A stretch of DNA of 64,000 nucleotides from JAJAZB01 sp964244295. GTDB lineage: Bacteria; Bacteroidota; Bacteroidia; Cytophagales; Spirosomataceae. A program made the position numbers and the translations under genes. Position 1 is the stretch's first letter, and each line of letters opens with the position of its first letter. The notes under the pieces were generated by a model. The model did not search any database. It saw only the letters and a program-made list of their open reading frames with translations, and was not told the DNA's origin. Location: contig CAXTIG010000001.1 in the NCBI GenBank assembly GCA_964244295.1, positions 248,001 to 312,000 of the forward strand, given 5' to 3'. Shown here in pieces: positions 16,512 to 29,579 of this stretch.

Positions 16512-16598
16512 CAGAGAGAGCGGGATTCGAACCCGCGGTACGGTTGCCCGTACGACAGTTTAGCAAACTGTTCCTTTCGGCCACTCAGGCATCTCTCT
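16512..16598 (-). tRNA. tRNA-Ser (GCT anticodon)
   Basis: An 87-base class II tRNA on the minus strand. The acceptor stem is AGAGAGA/TCTCTCT with discriminator G. The anticodon stem ACAGT/ACTGT encloses TTGCTAA, giving GCT (Ser, AGC/AGT). A long variable arm (GTACGG-GCAA-CCGTAC) is present, and the T-arm is GCGGG-TTCGAAT-CCCGC. Confidence 0.95.
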
Positions 16599-16626
16599 GG
16601 AAAGCCCTCAACTGGGATTGAGTTTG

Positions 16627-16634
16627 CAAATATA
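16627..16634 (-). promoter_or_regulatory. Predicted -7 box of the tRNA operon
   Basis: On the minus strand this reads TATATTTG, an exact TAnnTTTG match about 29 bases before the tRNA-Ser 5' end. A TTG about 21 bases further upstream can act as -33. It would drive Ser-Pro-Arg as one transcript. Confidence 0.65.
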
Positions 16635-16708
16635 GGCCTCTGGTGCTGGTTTTCGCAAGCGATTTTCTAAAAAAATGGCGTTCTTGCGCGGCTCACGCGC
16701 CTTCGCCC

Positions 16709-17665
16709 ATGTATTTCAACCGCAGCCTGAGTTCCGTTGAATTCGCTTACCTGGCGGGTTTCTTGCTGATTTATACGGTGTATATTTTCCGCACGACCCG
16801 GTTTGCCCGAAAACTCCGAACCACCGCCCGTTCGCTGGTTATCAAGTTTATTCTGCGTACGGCCTGTTTCGGTTTACTCGTGCTGGCCTTGTTGCAACCC
16901 TCCTTTGGCGAAACCGAAGGCGAACTCCGGGCGATGGGCCGCGACGTGCTGCTGCTCGTCGATGTGTCACGTTCAATGAATGCGACCGACGTGCAACCGT
17001 CCCGGTTGGAGAAAGTAAAGTTTGAGTTAAGTCAATTGCTCGGAGATTTTCCCGACGACCGCTTCGGCTTGATCGTCTTCACCTCGACTGCCCACCTGCA
17101 ATGCCCTCTGACGAACGACCACGGAGCTTTACGGCTTTTTATCGAGTCGCTCACGAGCCAGGTAGTGGCCACGCCCGGTACGGCCTTCTCGCCCGCTCTC
17201 ACGCTCGCCTTGCGCAAACTCAACGCCGATGGCCGCACTCAGTCGAAGGCACTCGTCCTGATTAGCGATGGCGAGGATTTTGGGCCGGCCGATCGGGGCG
17301 TGGTGCGCGCCCTGCGTCGGGCACAAATCCCGGTCCTGGCCCTTGGGGTGGGAACACCCGAAGGTTCGACCTTGACCGACCAAGGGGAGGCCCTCCGCAA
17401 CGAGGCGGGTGAACGCGTCGTAACCCGATTAGAGCCGGACCGACTCCGGCAACTGGCCCGCGATACAAACGGGGGGTATTTCACGGTAACCAACCGGCAA
17501 AATGAATTTCCGGCCTTAACCGACCGCCTCAAGCGGCTGGAGAGGCGATTGATAGACCAGCGCAAAGCCCTGGTTGCAGCCAACAAGTACGCCTATTTTC
17601 TGGTGGGAGCGCTCGTGCTGCTTTGCCTCGACGTGCTCATCACCGTTCGCACGTTTAGGCTGTAG
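16709..17665 (+). CDS. BatB-like VWA-domain membrane protein
   Basis: I take the ATG at 16709 (MYFNRSLSSVEFAYLAGFLL); the frame is open from 16643 but that part overlaps the tRNA promoter region. The 318-residue protein has two N-terminal membrane segments, a von Willebrand factor A domain and a C-terminal membrane segment (AYFLVGALVLLCLDVLITV). DVLLLVDVSRSMNATDVQPSR holds the MIDAS motif D-x-S-x-S, and VLISDGEDFG is the second MIDAS contact. This is the architecture of BatA/BatB in the Bacteroides aerotolerance operon, which is linked to oxidative and envelope stress. A TPR gene like BatC follows, which favours BatB. Confidence 0.85.
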   Translation: MYFNRSLSSVEFAYLAGFLLIYTVYIFRTTRFARKLRTTARSLVIKFILRTACFGLLVLALLQPSFGETEGELRAMGRDVLLLVDVSRSMNATDVQPSRLEKVKFELSQLLGDFPDDRFGLIVFTSTAHLQCPLTNDHGALRLFIESLTSQVVATPGTAFSPALTLALRKLNADGRTQSKALVLISDGEDFGPADRGVVRALRRAQIPVLALGVGTPEGSTLTDQGEALRNEAGERVVTRLEPDRLRQLARDTNGGYFTVTNRQNEFPALTDRLKRLERRLIDQRKALVAANKYAYFLVGALVLLCLDVLITVRTFRL

Positions 17666-17690
17666 GACTGGGCTTCCCCGCGTTTCTGGT

Positions 17691-17698
17691 TACCTTTG
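17691..17698 (+). promoter_or_regulatory. Predicted -7 box TACCTTTG
   Basis: An exact TAnnTTTG match 28 bases before the ATG at 17726, favouring that start over 17696. A second match, TATTTTTG at 17717-17724, touches the start codon and is less likely to be used. Confidence 0.5.
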
Positions 17699-17725
17699 CT
17701 CAAGGCTTACACTCGTTATTTTTGC

Positions 17726-18397
17726 ATGACGTCGCTGATCATTTCGATTGTGCTCTGGCTGATCAGCCAAGGTTCTCCAGATCGCATCGCCGAACGCAAC
17801 CGCCTGAAGCAGCAAGCCGAACAGGCCTTCCTGGAGCGCGATTTCGCCCGGGCGGCGGCATTTTACCGGCAGTTGTCAGAATCGGCCATTATTCCCGAAT
17901 CAGGCGTTTTGTTTAACCTGGCCCAAGCCTATTTTTCCCTGGGAAACAACCAGTTGGCACGGGTTCAGTACCAGCGCCTGGCTCGCACCCCCGATCCGGC
18001 CATGGCAGCGGCCGCCCTTTCTCAACTAGGCGTGTTGGCTTGCCAGTCGGGTGACAGTACCGCAGCGCTGACTTTTTTCCGGCGTTCGCTGGAGGTGTCT
18101 CCCGGCTACGAAACCGCCCGGTATAATTACGAGTTGTTACGAAAAATCAGGCCCGTCGTCGTACCGCCTCCGCCTTCCCGCAAAGCCCCCAAGGCCAGTT
18201 CTACGCCTCCCCCGCCCGTTTCTGGCCAAAGCTTGCCCACGGAAACCCGCCAGGATTTTCTGAACCGCCTCCGCCGGTATGATCTCAGCGAAGAAAAAGC
18301 CCGGATGCTGCTCGACGCGATGCGCGCCAGTGAAATTCAGTACCTCCAGCAGCGGTCGCACCGGGGCGAAGGGGTCGAGATGAAACAAACCTGGTAG
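17726..18397 (+). CDS. BatC-like tetratricopeptide protein
   Basis: Read from 17726, the protein has 223 residues: an N-terminal signal or anchor segment (LIISIVLWLISQG), a TPR region of about three helical pairs (AFLERDFARAAAFYRQL, VLFNLAQAYFSLGN, LSQLGVLACQSGDSTAALTFF), and a Pro-rich linker (VVPPPPSRKAPK). The C-terminal block SEEKARMLLDAMRASEIQYL resembles the end of BatC, as does the Trp-terminated tail. TPR proteins of this operon probably assemble the Bat complex in the periplasm. It follows the VWA gene by 60 bases; batA, batD and batE are not next to it. Confidence 0.75.
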   Translation: MTSLIISIVLWLISQGSPDRIAERNRLKQQAEQAFLERDFARAAAFYRQLSESAIIPESGVLFNLAQAYFSLGNNQLARVQYQRLARTPDPAMAAAALSQLGVLACQSGDSTAALTFFRRSLEVSPGYETARYNYELLRKIRPVVVPPPPSRKAPKASSTPPPPVSGQSLPTETRQDFLNRLRRYDLSEEKARMLLDAMRASEIQYLQQRSHRGEGVEMKQTW

Positions 18398-18461
18398 CGA
18401 TTGGCCGCTGCGGTATCCTGTTTATCACCACCGGTATTCGTCAAAAAACTAAACCCAACCC

Positions 18462-19643
18462 ATGAACGAAGTCGTCCTACTTTCCGCCGTTCGCACGCCC
18501 CTGGGCAGTTTCGGCGGGCTGTTGTCCCCCCTTTCCGCCACCGAACTAGGGAGCCGGGCCATTCGGGGGGCACTCGAAAAAGCCGGTGTTGCCGCCGAAC
18601 TGGTGGAAGAGGTGATCATGGGCAACGTCTGTTCGGCCAACCTGGGGCAAGCCCCTGCCCGACAAGCCGCCCTCGGCGCGGGACTTTCGCCCAACGTGCG
18701 TTGCACGACGGTCAACAAGGTGTGCGCTTCCGGAATGAAATCGGTGATGATCGGCGCTCAGACGATCATGCTCGGACAAGCCGACGTGATTGTAGCCGGA
18801 GGCATGGAGAGCATGAGCAACGTGCCGTTTTACGTCCCCCAAGCCCGTTTTGGCTACAAGTACGGCGGCGGAACGCTGGTGGATGGGCTGGAAAAAGACG
18901 GTTTGCTCGATGTGTACGACCAGTGTTCGATGGGCTTTTTCGCCGATCGTACCGCCCGCGACTACGGCCTCAGCCGCCAGGCGCAGGACGAATTTACCGA
19001 ACAAACCTACCGCCGGGCCGACGAAGCCACGCGGCAGGGCTGGTTCCGCGACGAAATCGTGCCGGTGGACGTGCCTCAGAAAAAAGGCGCTGCCGTATCC
19101 GTATCGGAAGACGAGGAGTACAAAAAAGTGATTTTTGAAAAAATCCCGACGCTACGACCGGCATTTGAAAAGGACGGCACCGTAACCGCCGCGAGCAGTT
19201 CGCCCATCAACGACGGCGCTTCGGCGCTGGTGCTGATGAGCCGCCAAAAAGCGGACGAACTTGGTTTGAAGCCCCTGGCCCGCGTCCTCGGTTTTGCCGA
19301 TGCCGAACAGGAACCGGCCCGGTTTACCACCGCCCCCACCCTCGCCGTGCCCCGCGCCTTAAAATTTGCGGGCGTAAATGCCGCCGACGTGGATTTGTAC
19401 GAAGTCAACGAAGCCTTCGCCGTGGTGCCGCTGGCCTTTGCGCGGGTGCTTGGCGTACCCCTCGAAAAACTCAACGTCCACGGGGGAGCCGTGGCGCTTG
19501 GCCACCCGCTGGGGGCTTCGGGTGCCCGCATCACCACCACCCTGGCCCACGCCCTCCGGCAGCGCCACCAGCGCATTGGCGTGGCGGGCATCTGCAACGG
19601 CGGCGGCGGCGCCTCGGCCATCGTAATCGAAAACCTTTCCTGA
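18462..19643 (+). CDS. Acetyl-CoA C-acyltransferase (thiolase)
   Basis: This 393-residue enzyme has the standard thiolase length and active sites: VNKVCASGMKSV with the nucleophilic Cys near residue 88, GGAVALGHPLGASGAR with the catalytic His near 349, and GICNGGGGASAIVI with the second Cys near the C-terminus. It condenses two acetyl-CoA molecules or cleaves 3-ketoacyl-CoA. No other beta-oxidation or polyhydroxyalkanoate gene is adjacent, so the direction cannot be told. The stop codon overlaps the first unit of a heptamer hairpin. The preceding 64-base gap has no clear promoter. Confidence 0.95.
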   Translation: MNEVVLLSAVRTPLGSFGGLLSPLSATELGSRAIRGALEKAGVAAELVEEVIMGNVCSANLGQAPARQAALGAGLSPNVRCTTVNKVCASGMKSVMIGAQTIMLGQADVIVAGGMESMSNVPFYVPQARFGYKYGGGTLVDGLEKDGLLDVYDQCSMGFFADRTARDYGLSRQAQDEFTEQTYRRADEATRQGWFRDEIVPVDVPQKKGAAVSVSEDEEYKKVIFEKIPTLRPAFEKDGTVTAASSSPINDGASALVLMSRQKADELGLKPLARVLGFADAEQEPARFTTAPTLAVPRALKFAGVNAADVDLYEVNEAFAVVPLAFARVLGVPLEKLNVHGGAVALGHPLGASGARITTTLAHALRQRHQRIGVAGICNGGGGASAIVIENLS

Positions 19644-19710
19644 GTCTTCAGTTTAGAGTCTTCAGTTTTCAGTTGGCATAGAACTGAAGACTCTAAACTG
19701 AAGACTGAAT
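19642..19710. repeat. Heptamer-based inverted repeat, 25-bp perfect arms
   Basis: Units GAGTCTT, CAGTTTA, GAGTCTT, CAGTTTT, CAGTTGG (19642-19676) face ACTGAAG, ACTCTAA, ACTGAAG, ACTGAAT (19683-19710). Arms 19643-19667 and 19682-19706 are perfectly complementary. The element fills almost the whole gap between the thiolase gene and purC. Confidence 0.92.
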
Positions 19711-19718
19711 TCCTTCCC

Positions 19719-20666
19719 ATGACCACCCTTACCCAAACCAACTTTCAGTTTCCCGGCCAGACGGGTTTTTACCGGGGCAAAGTCCGCGACGTGTATGCCT
19801 TCGATGCCCACCTGCTCATGGTAGCCAGCGACCGCATCTCGGCCTTCGACGTGGTCCTGCCCCGCTCAATTCCCTACAAAGGTCAGGTACTCAACCAGAT
19901 CGCTGCGCATTTCCTGCAAGCCACCGCCGATGTGGTGCCCAACTGGCTACTCGCCGTACCGGACCCCAACGTGAGTTTTGGTTTTCGCTGCGAGGCGATT
20001 CCGGTCGAGATGGTTGTGCGTGGTTACCTCGCCGGTCACGCTTGGCGCACGTACAAATCGGGGCTACGGACGTTGTGCGGCGTGGCCTTGCCCGAAGGCT
20101 TACGCGAAAACGACAAACTGCCCCAGCCCATCATCACCCCGAGTACGAAAGCCCACGAAGGCCACGACGAAGACATCAGCCGGGAAGAAATCCTAAGCCG
20201 GGGCCTGGTGACGGAGGCCGACTACGCCCAACTCGAACGCTACTCCCTGGCCCTGTTTGAACGCGGCACGCGCATGGCTGCCGAGCACGGACTGATCCTG
20301 GTAGACACGAAGTATGAATTTGGAAAGCGCGGGGACACTTTGTTTTTGATCGACGAAATCCACACGCCCGACTCATCGCGGTATTTCTACGCCGACGGCT
20401 ATGAAACCCGCCAGGAAAGGGGCGACGTGCAACGCCAACTTTCAAAGGAGTTCGTCCGGGAATGGTTGATTGCCAATGGCTTTCAGGGCAAAGAAGGTCA
20501 GGTAATTCCTGAAATGTCGGATGCCTGGGTAACTCAGATTTCGGAGCGGTACATCGAACTCTTCGAACGGTTGACGGGCAAGGTTTTTGTGAAACGAACT
20601 GAACCGGATTTGCCGGGAGCCATCGGGGAAAATATCCAACGATTACTATCTTCGTTACCGGATTGA
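19719..20666 (+). CDS. purC: Phosphoribosylaminoimidazole-succinocarboxamide synthase
   Basis: This 315-residue enzyme joins CAIR with aspartate to give SAICAR in purine synthesis, using ATP. Motifs include FYRGKVRDVYAFD (the GKxRD phosphate loop), ASDRISAFDVVLP, and VVRGYLAGHAWRTYKSG for substrate binding, then LILVDTKYEFG and FLIDEIHTPDSSRYF. It is longer than E. coli PurC and fits the longer SAICAR synthetase subgroup. Other purine genes are not adjacent. The upstream gap is occupied by the heptamer hairpin, so its promoter is either further upstream or in that element. Confidence 0.96.
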   Translation: MTTLTQTNFQFPGQTGFYRGKVRDVYAFDAHLLMVASDRISAFDVVLPRSIPYKGQVLNQIAAHFLQATADVVPNWLLAVPDPNVSFGFRCEAIPVEMVVRGYLAGHAWRTYKSGLRTLCGVALPEGLRENDKLPQPIITPSTKAHEGHDEDISREEILSRGLVTEADYAQLERYSLALFERGTRMAAEHGLILVDTKYEFGKRGDTLFLIDEIHTPDSSRYFYADGYETRQERGDVQRQLSKEFVREWLIANGFQGKEGQVIPEMSDAWVTQISERYIELFERLTGKVFVKRTEPDLPGAIGENIQRLLSSLPD

Positions 20667-20765
20667 CCTCCCTGGCGACCGTTCCGGGCACTTCGATCCG
20701 CATTTTTTTTAGCGGCACGGATGTGGTTTAAAACCCTTCATCCGGGCTTTTTCTTTCTCATCGTT

Positions 20766-21212
20766 ATGGATTTTAAAACCGAAAAAAACGAGCAGTACGC
20801 CCTCCTGCACCTCAACGAAACCGTCCTCGATGCCAGCATCGCTCCCGATTTGGAGACCGTCATCCGGAGCTTGTTCCGGGAAGGGTACAGCAACATTATT
20901 CTTGATTTGAAGAGCATTCAGGATGTAGACAGCCAGGCGTTCGGGGTGCTGCGGAAAGCCAACCGGCTGTGCTTAAATGAGGCCGGGTTGCTAGTGCTGG
21001 TCACGAAGGATGATGAGCTGACCGAAACCCTCGACTCCGCCAAAATTCCCGACCTTACCATCATGCCTACGGTGGAAGAAGCCGTCGATGCCGTGTTTAT
21101 GAACGACCTCGAAAACGATTTTAAAGAGGAAGAGGACGACGAAGACTACGGGTTTGGCGATGCCGAGGAATCGGGTGCCAGTGAAGGGGAAAGCCGGGAT
21201 GAAGAACACTGA
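20766..21212 (+). CDS. STAS-domain protein, anti-sigma antagonist-like
   Basis: I start at the ATG at 20766 (MDFKTEKNEQYALLHL); the frame is open from 20721. The first 105 residues form a STAS fold (NIILDLKSIQDVDSQAFGVLRKANRLC), with a Ser at the position that is phosphorylated in SpoIIAA-like proteins. The last 35 residues are highly acidic (LENDFKEEEDDEDYGFGDAEE). Such proteins usually bind an anti-sigma factor kinase or act in lipid and transport regulation. No kinase or sigma factor is adjacent. In Bacteroidota, STAS proteins are often found next to rnz, as here; I regard that as consistent context. Confidence 0.85.
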   Translation: MDFKTEKNEQYALLHLNETVLDASIAPDLETVIRSLFREGYSNIILDLKSIQDVDSQAFGVLRKANRLCLNEAGLLVLVTKDDELTETLDSAKIPDLTIMPTVEEAVDAVFMNDLENDFKEEEDDEDYGFGDAEESGASEGESRDEEH

Positions 21213-21406
21213 GGGAAATTGATCACCAGCGATCATCGTCCTTTCTGGCGGTCATCCAGAGCGCCGCCGCTGTGGAACAAGTATCAACTCGGGAATACCA
21301 CTACCGCTTCGTGGAACTGGCCCACTTTTTTTCAAAAAATTCTGAGCCGCTACTTTGCAGGGCTGAGAAATCCCCAAAAGTGGCAGTTGCCAACGTCCTA
21401 CACCCC

Positions 21407-22336
21407 TTGAATTTCTCCCTTTCCATTCTCGGCTCTGGCTCGGCCACGCCCACGTTGCAGCGCCACGCCACGGCTCAACTGCTGGGTTATGATGCCGACG
21501 ATTACCTGATCGACTGCGGGGAACACACCCAAGTGCAACTGCTACGGTATAAATTCCGGCCCGGACGTTTAAAATACATTTTCATCAGCCACCTGCATGG
21601 CGATCATTACTTTGGTCTGATCGGGCTGCTCACCAGCCTTAGCCTCGCCCAACGTCACGACGATCTTTGGCTTTTTGGCCCGCCCGGTCTGGATGAAATT
21701 ATTACATTGCAACTGAAGCATTCGGAAACGCGCCTGAGTTACCTTCTTCACTTTCAGGCCATTGAAACCGGGCTTTCGTACCGGATTTTAGAGAATGACC
21801 ACCTGACGGTGGATACGCTCCCCCTGCGACACCGGATCCACTGCTCCGGTTTTTTGTTTCGCGAAAAGCCCCTTCCTCGCCGGCTGATTGCCGAATTAGT
21901 ACCCCCCGATTTGTCGTACGAAGCGCGTCGGCAATTGAAACTTGGTCACGACGTGACCGATGCCGATGGTCGTCTCCTGCTGGCCAGCGACCATACCCGG
22001 CCCGGTTTTCCTTCCCGCAGCTACGCCTTTTGCTCGGATACGATTTACAATGAGCGCCTCGCCGAACGGGTACAGGGAGTAGACCTGCTGTACCACGAGG
22101 CCACGTTTCTCCACGAACTTCAAGCCCGCGCGGCCCAAACGTTTCATTCGACGGCCCGACAGGCTGCGCAACTAGCCCGGCTGGCTGGCGTGGGCCAGTT
22201 GCTCATCGGGCATTTTTCGTCGCGCTACAAAGACCTCCAGCCCCTGCTCGACGAAGCCCAGGCCATTTTTCCGACCACGAGCCTGGCCCTGGAGGGAGCC
22301 ACGTTCGAGGTGAAACCCGCGCCTGTCCAAATCTGA
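21407..22336 (+). CDS. rnz: Ribonuclease Z
   Basis: The frame is open from 21272, but family alignment places the start at the TTG at 21407 (LNFSLSILGSGSATPTLQ), giving 309 residues, the normal size. It cleaves the 3' trailer of tRNA precursors that lack an encoded CCA, which fits the tRNA genes of this window. FISHLHGDHYFGLIGLL carries the zinc motif HxHxDH. LIDCGEHTQVQL, LLYHEATF and IGHFSSRY are the other metal and active-site blocks. A weak -7-like TACTTTG lies at 21351. The 5' extension would not match the family. Confidence 0.93.
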   Translation: MNFSLSILGSGSATPTLQRHATAQLLGYDADDYLIDCGEHTQVQLLRYKFRPGRLKYIFISHLHGDHYFGLIGLLTSLSLAQRHDDLWLFGPPGLDEIITLQLKHSETRLSYLLHFQAIETGLSYRILENDHLTVDTLPLRHRIHCSGFLFREKPLPRRLIAELVPPDLSYEARRQLKLGHDVTDADGRLLLASDHTRPGFPSRSYAFCSDTIYNERLAERVQGVDLLYHEATFLHELQARAAQTFHSTARQAAQLARLAGVGQLLIGHFSSRYKDLQPLLDEAQAIFPTTSLALEGATFEVKPAPVQI

Positions 22337-22453
22337 TTTTCATCCGTTCAGGTGCCGTTCCCCCCGCTTCGTTCAACCAGAAAAACAGGATTAGGATCGA
22401 CTTCAAACCCGGAATCCAACGTAAGCCGCGTTTTTTCTTCCCGCCGGAGTCCG

Positions 22454-22461
22454 TAGTTTTG
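22454..22461 (+). promoter_or_regulatory. Predicted -7 box TAGTTTTG
   Basis: An exact TAnnTTTG match 48 bases before the ATG at 22509. Confidence 0.55.
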
Positions 22462-22508
22462 GACGGGTTATTTCCTCCCACACCTTCTGCCAATACGTTT
22501 TCTGAAAA

Positions 22509-24146
22509 ATGGCCTCTGAAAAAACCAGTACTCCTGATTTCGCCCCAACTCCCAGCTTCTGGTGGATTGCCCTGGGCGTTTTGCTGCTCACTCAAATCGT
22601 CTTTCGGTCGCACCTGCTTTCGATTCCCCTCGAACGCGACGAAGGCGAATATGCGTACATGGGCCAGTTGATGTTGCAAGGCGTGCCGCCCTTTCAGGAA
22701 GCCGCCAACATGAAATTGCCGGGTACAAACCTGATGTACGCTCTGTTTATGGCTCTGTTTGGGCAGTCGGCCTGGGGTATCCACCTGGGCCTGCTGTGTA
22801 TGTCGCTTGGCACGATGACCTTGCTGTTTTTAGCCTTCCGGCGTTTTTACAGCCCACTGGTGGGTATTTTGACTGTAGGCGTGTACAGCCTGATGTCGAT
22901 GAGCATTCCAGTGCTTGGGTTTGCCGCGCATGCCACGCATTTCATCGTTTTTTTTATGGCCGCTGGCTGGCTGGCGCTGGTTTATTTCGCGGAGACTCCC
23001 CGACCGAAGCTGGCGTTCGTGGCGGGGCTGTTGTTTGGGATGAGCTTTTTGATGAAACAGCAGGCGCTGTTTTACGTGGCATTTGGAGGCTTGTTTATTC
23101 TGTCGACACTTTATTTTCAGAAAAAACTGACCGTCGCTTCGGCACTCCCCTACGCCGGGCGGTACCTCGCCGGCGTTGGATTGCCTTACGTGCTTTTAGT
23201 GCTGTGGATGGTGGTCAGTGGCAACTTCGACACCTTTTGGTTTTGGACGGTGGAATACGCCGGTACCTACGCAGGAGGTGCTCCGGCGTCAGTTATCCCG
23301 ACGCTATTCGGGCAGGCATTTTTTCCGCTTTTCAACGAGTTCCCCGTCTTCTGGTTGCTCGGACTATCCGGATTCCGGATTTTGTTTTGGGGGAACTATA
23401 CCCCGTTTCAGAAAACCATCACCGTGCTCTTCGCGGTAGTGAGCCTGGTGAGTGTATTACCCGGGTTTTATTTCCGTTACCATTACACCATCTTGTTTCT
23501 GCCCGCGCTGGGCTTGCTTTTCGCCCTCAGTCTCGACGTGGCCGTGCAACACCTCACGGCTGCGACCAAGCGGCCATTCTGGCCTTTCGTTCCCCTGGGC
23601 CTGCTGGCGCTGGTGGGTTTGACGTACTACACCGACAACGAGGGCTACCTGAGCACCACCCCCCCCGCCGCCATTTCCCGGCAGGTGTACACCGGAAATG
23701 CCTTCGCCGAGTCACCCCAGATTGCCCGCTACATTCAACAACGCACGTTGCCAACCGATAGAATTGCCGTGCTGGGATCGGAACCGCAATTGTTTGTTTA
23801 CACCAGGCGTCGTTCGGCCACGCGCCATATTTATACCTACGGGATGATGGAAGATCAGCCCTACAACCTGCAAATGCAGGAAGAAATGATTTCGGACATT
23901 GAAAAGGCCCGGCCAAAATTTATCGTGTACTACGGAATCTCCGCCTCCTGGATCCAGCGAGCCAAGTCACCGACGCGAATTTTTCAATGGGCGGACCAGT
24001 ACCTAAACAAAAATTACGCCCTCGCCGGGGCTGCTGACGTTCGCCGCAATGGGGAGACTACCTATTTTTGGGATGCTCAGACCAAAAATTTCGTCCGATC
24101 AAAGAACAATTTCCACATTCTGATTTTTAGGCGAAAAACCGCCTGA
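22509..24146 (+). CDS. GT39/ArnT-like polyprenol-dependent membrane glycosyltransferase
   Basis: This 545-residue protein has an N-terminal membrane helix and then IPLERDEGEYAYMGQ near residue 38; an acidic pair in the first periplasmic loop is the catalytic feature of the PMT/ArnT (GT39) superfamily. About ten more hydrophobic segments follow up to residue 390, and the rest is a soluble periplasmic domain. These enzymes transfer a sugar from a polyprenyl-phosphate carrier to protein or lipid A. It stands alone with its own predicted promoter and is followed by a long non-coding spacer. The acceptor is unknown. Confidence 0.8.
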   Translation: MASEKTSTPDFAPTPSFWWIALGVLLLTQIVFRSHLLSIPLERDEGEYAYMGQLMLQGVPPFQEAANMKLPGTNLMYALFMALFGQSAWGIHLGLLCMSLGTMTLLFLAFRRFYSPLVGILTVGVYSLMSMSIPVLGFAAHATHFIVFFMAAGWLALVYFAETPRPKLAFVAGLLFGMSFLMKQQALFYVAFGGLFILSTLYFQKKLTVASALPYAGRYLAGVGLPYVLLVLWMVVSGNFDTFWFWTVEYAGTYAGGAPASVIPTLFGQAFFPLFNEFPVFWLLGLSGFRILFWGNYTPFQKTITVLFAVVSLVSVLPGFYFRYHYTILFLPALGLLFALSLDVAVQHLTAATKRPFWPFVPLGLLALVGLTYYTDNEGYLSTTPPAAISRQVYTGNAFAESPQIARYIQQRTLPTDRIAVLGSEPQLFVYTRRRSATRHIYTYGMMEDQPYNLQMQEEMISDIEKARPKFIVYYGISASWIQRAKSPTRIFQWADQYLNKNYALAGAADVRRNGETTYFWDAQTKNFVRSKNNFHILIFRRKTA

Positions 24147-24722
24147 TCCTGCCCTGCCTGCTTGGCCTGCTGAGGCATTTCCCCACTCAACAACGGGTCA
24201 GGACCCTTTCATTTTTTTCAAAGAGACATAATCTGGAGAAAAGCCCGATGATGCGTTGATAAAAAGTTGGAATTCGGGAAGAAATCCCTGTTTTCTTCCG
24301 AATACCAGGGTTTTGTCAAAACTTTTTCTTCGTTTGGGAAAATTTTTCTCACTTCCAGTCAGGCTTCCATTTCTAAACCGCCAAAAGCAGTTTTTTGGCG
24401 CCTGCTCGCTGTTTCCTAGCGTTTCTTTAACGCCGCTTCCGCCCTATCGCGCTTTTTTTGGGCCAAATTTCTCGATTTTGCAACGCGAAACTGGGATTTC
24501 AGTAAAAACATCCTTTGGTATAATTCCAAGAGGTTTTTTTGCTTTCCCCTAAAATTGAATCTTACCAAGATTTAATTTCGTCGAAGCGAGTTTTTACCAA
24601 ATTTATTCTTTACTATTTTAGCAGGCCGAAATAAAACGCCTGCCGATCCGACTTTTGCCGGTGTTTTATTTTGTCGCCTCCACACCCAACTTTCTTCCCA
24701 CGCTTGATTGACCTTTACGACG
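24147..24722. other. 576-base AT-rich spacer before gltB with several small hairpins
   Basis: I see no convincing gene on either strand. The stretch is clearly richer in A and T than the flanking genes. It holds several hairpin-forming sequences: an ATTCGGGAAGAAA-type stem near 24271-24304, AAATTGAATCTT facing AAGATTTAATTT near 24551-24578, and GCAGGC facing GCCTGC near 24621-24643. No good TAnnTTTG box was found; TATAAT occurs near 24517. It may be a structured regulatory leader of glutamate synthase or hold a small RNA. Confidence 0.5.
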
Positions 24723-29309
<4,587 letters not shown>

Positions 29310-29356
29310 AAACCAATGGAGTTCGACCAGCGGGGCTGCCTTGTACAATTCGAGCC

Positions 29357-29575
29357 ATGAGCGAAAAAGTCACTTACTACTCGGGAGCCATTTCGGATTT
29401 ACTGGAGCTGATCGACCGAGCGAATCAATCCACCGAACGGCACCGGAATACGGATAAACCGAATCCGGTTGTGTTGGAAGGATTCGAGCGGCTCCGCCAA
29501 CAATACCTCGACCAACTCAACGAGATCTTTGCCGAGTTTGGCTTTCAACTGCGTGGCGAGGCCCTGGCAGCGTAG
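29357..29575 (+). CDS. Small helical protein of unknown function
   Basis: This 72-residue protein is read from the ATG at 29357 (MSEKVTYYSGAISDLLELI); the frame is open further upstream only as a shadow of gltB. It is predicted largely helical, with a charged central region (HRNTDKPNPVVLEGF) and no membrane segment. It lies 47 bases after gltB and 4 bases before the DUF2442 gene. The pairing suggests the two act together, but I recognise no family. Its base composition is less GC-rich than gltB. It could be part of an acquired accessory cassette. Confidence 0.6.
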   Translation: MSEKVTYYSGAISDLLELIDRANQSTERHRNTDKPNPVVLEGFERLRQQYLDQLNEIFAEFGFQLRGEALAA

Positions 29576-29579
29576 AAAA

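Noticed and set aside
16369..16563. 64-codon plus-strand frame across the tRNA region
   Set aside because: It is the antisense of tRNA-Pro and tRNA-Ser; the protein-like string MAGFEPTTSC is a common artefact of tRNA sequences.
20730..20753. Terminator-like sequence AAAACCC...GGGCTTTTT before the STAS gene
   Set aside because: The stem is only about three G-C pairs with a mismatch, too weak to call.
21351..21357. -7 box TACTTTG before rnz
   Set aside because: It is one base short of the TAnnTTTG pattern and has no clear -33, so it is mentioned with rnz and not listed separately.
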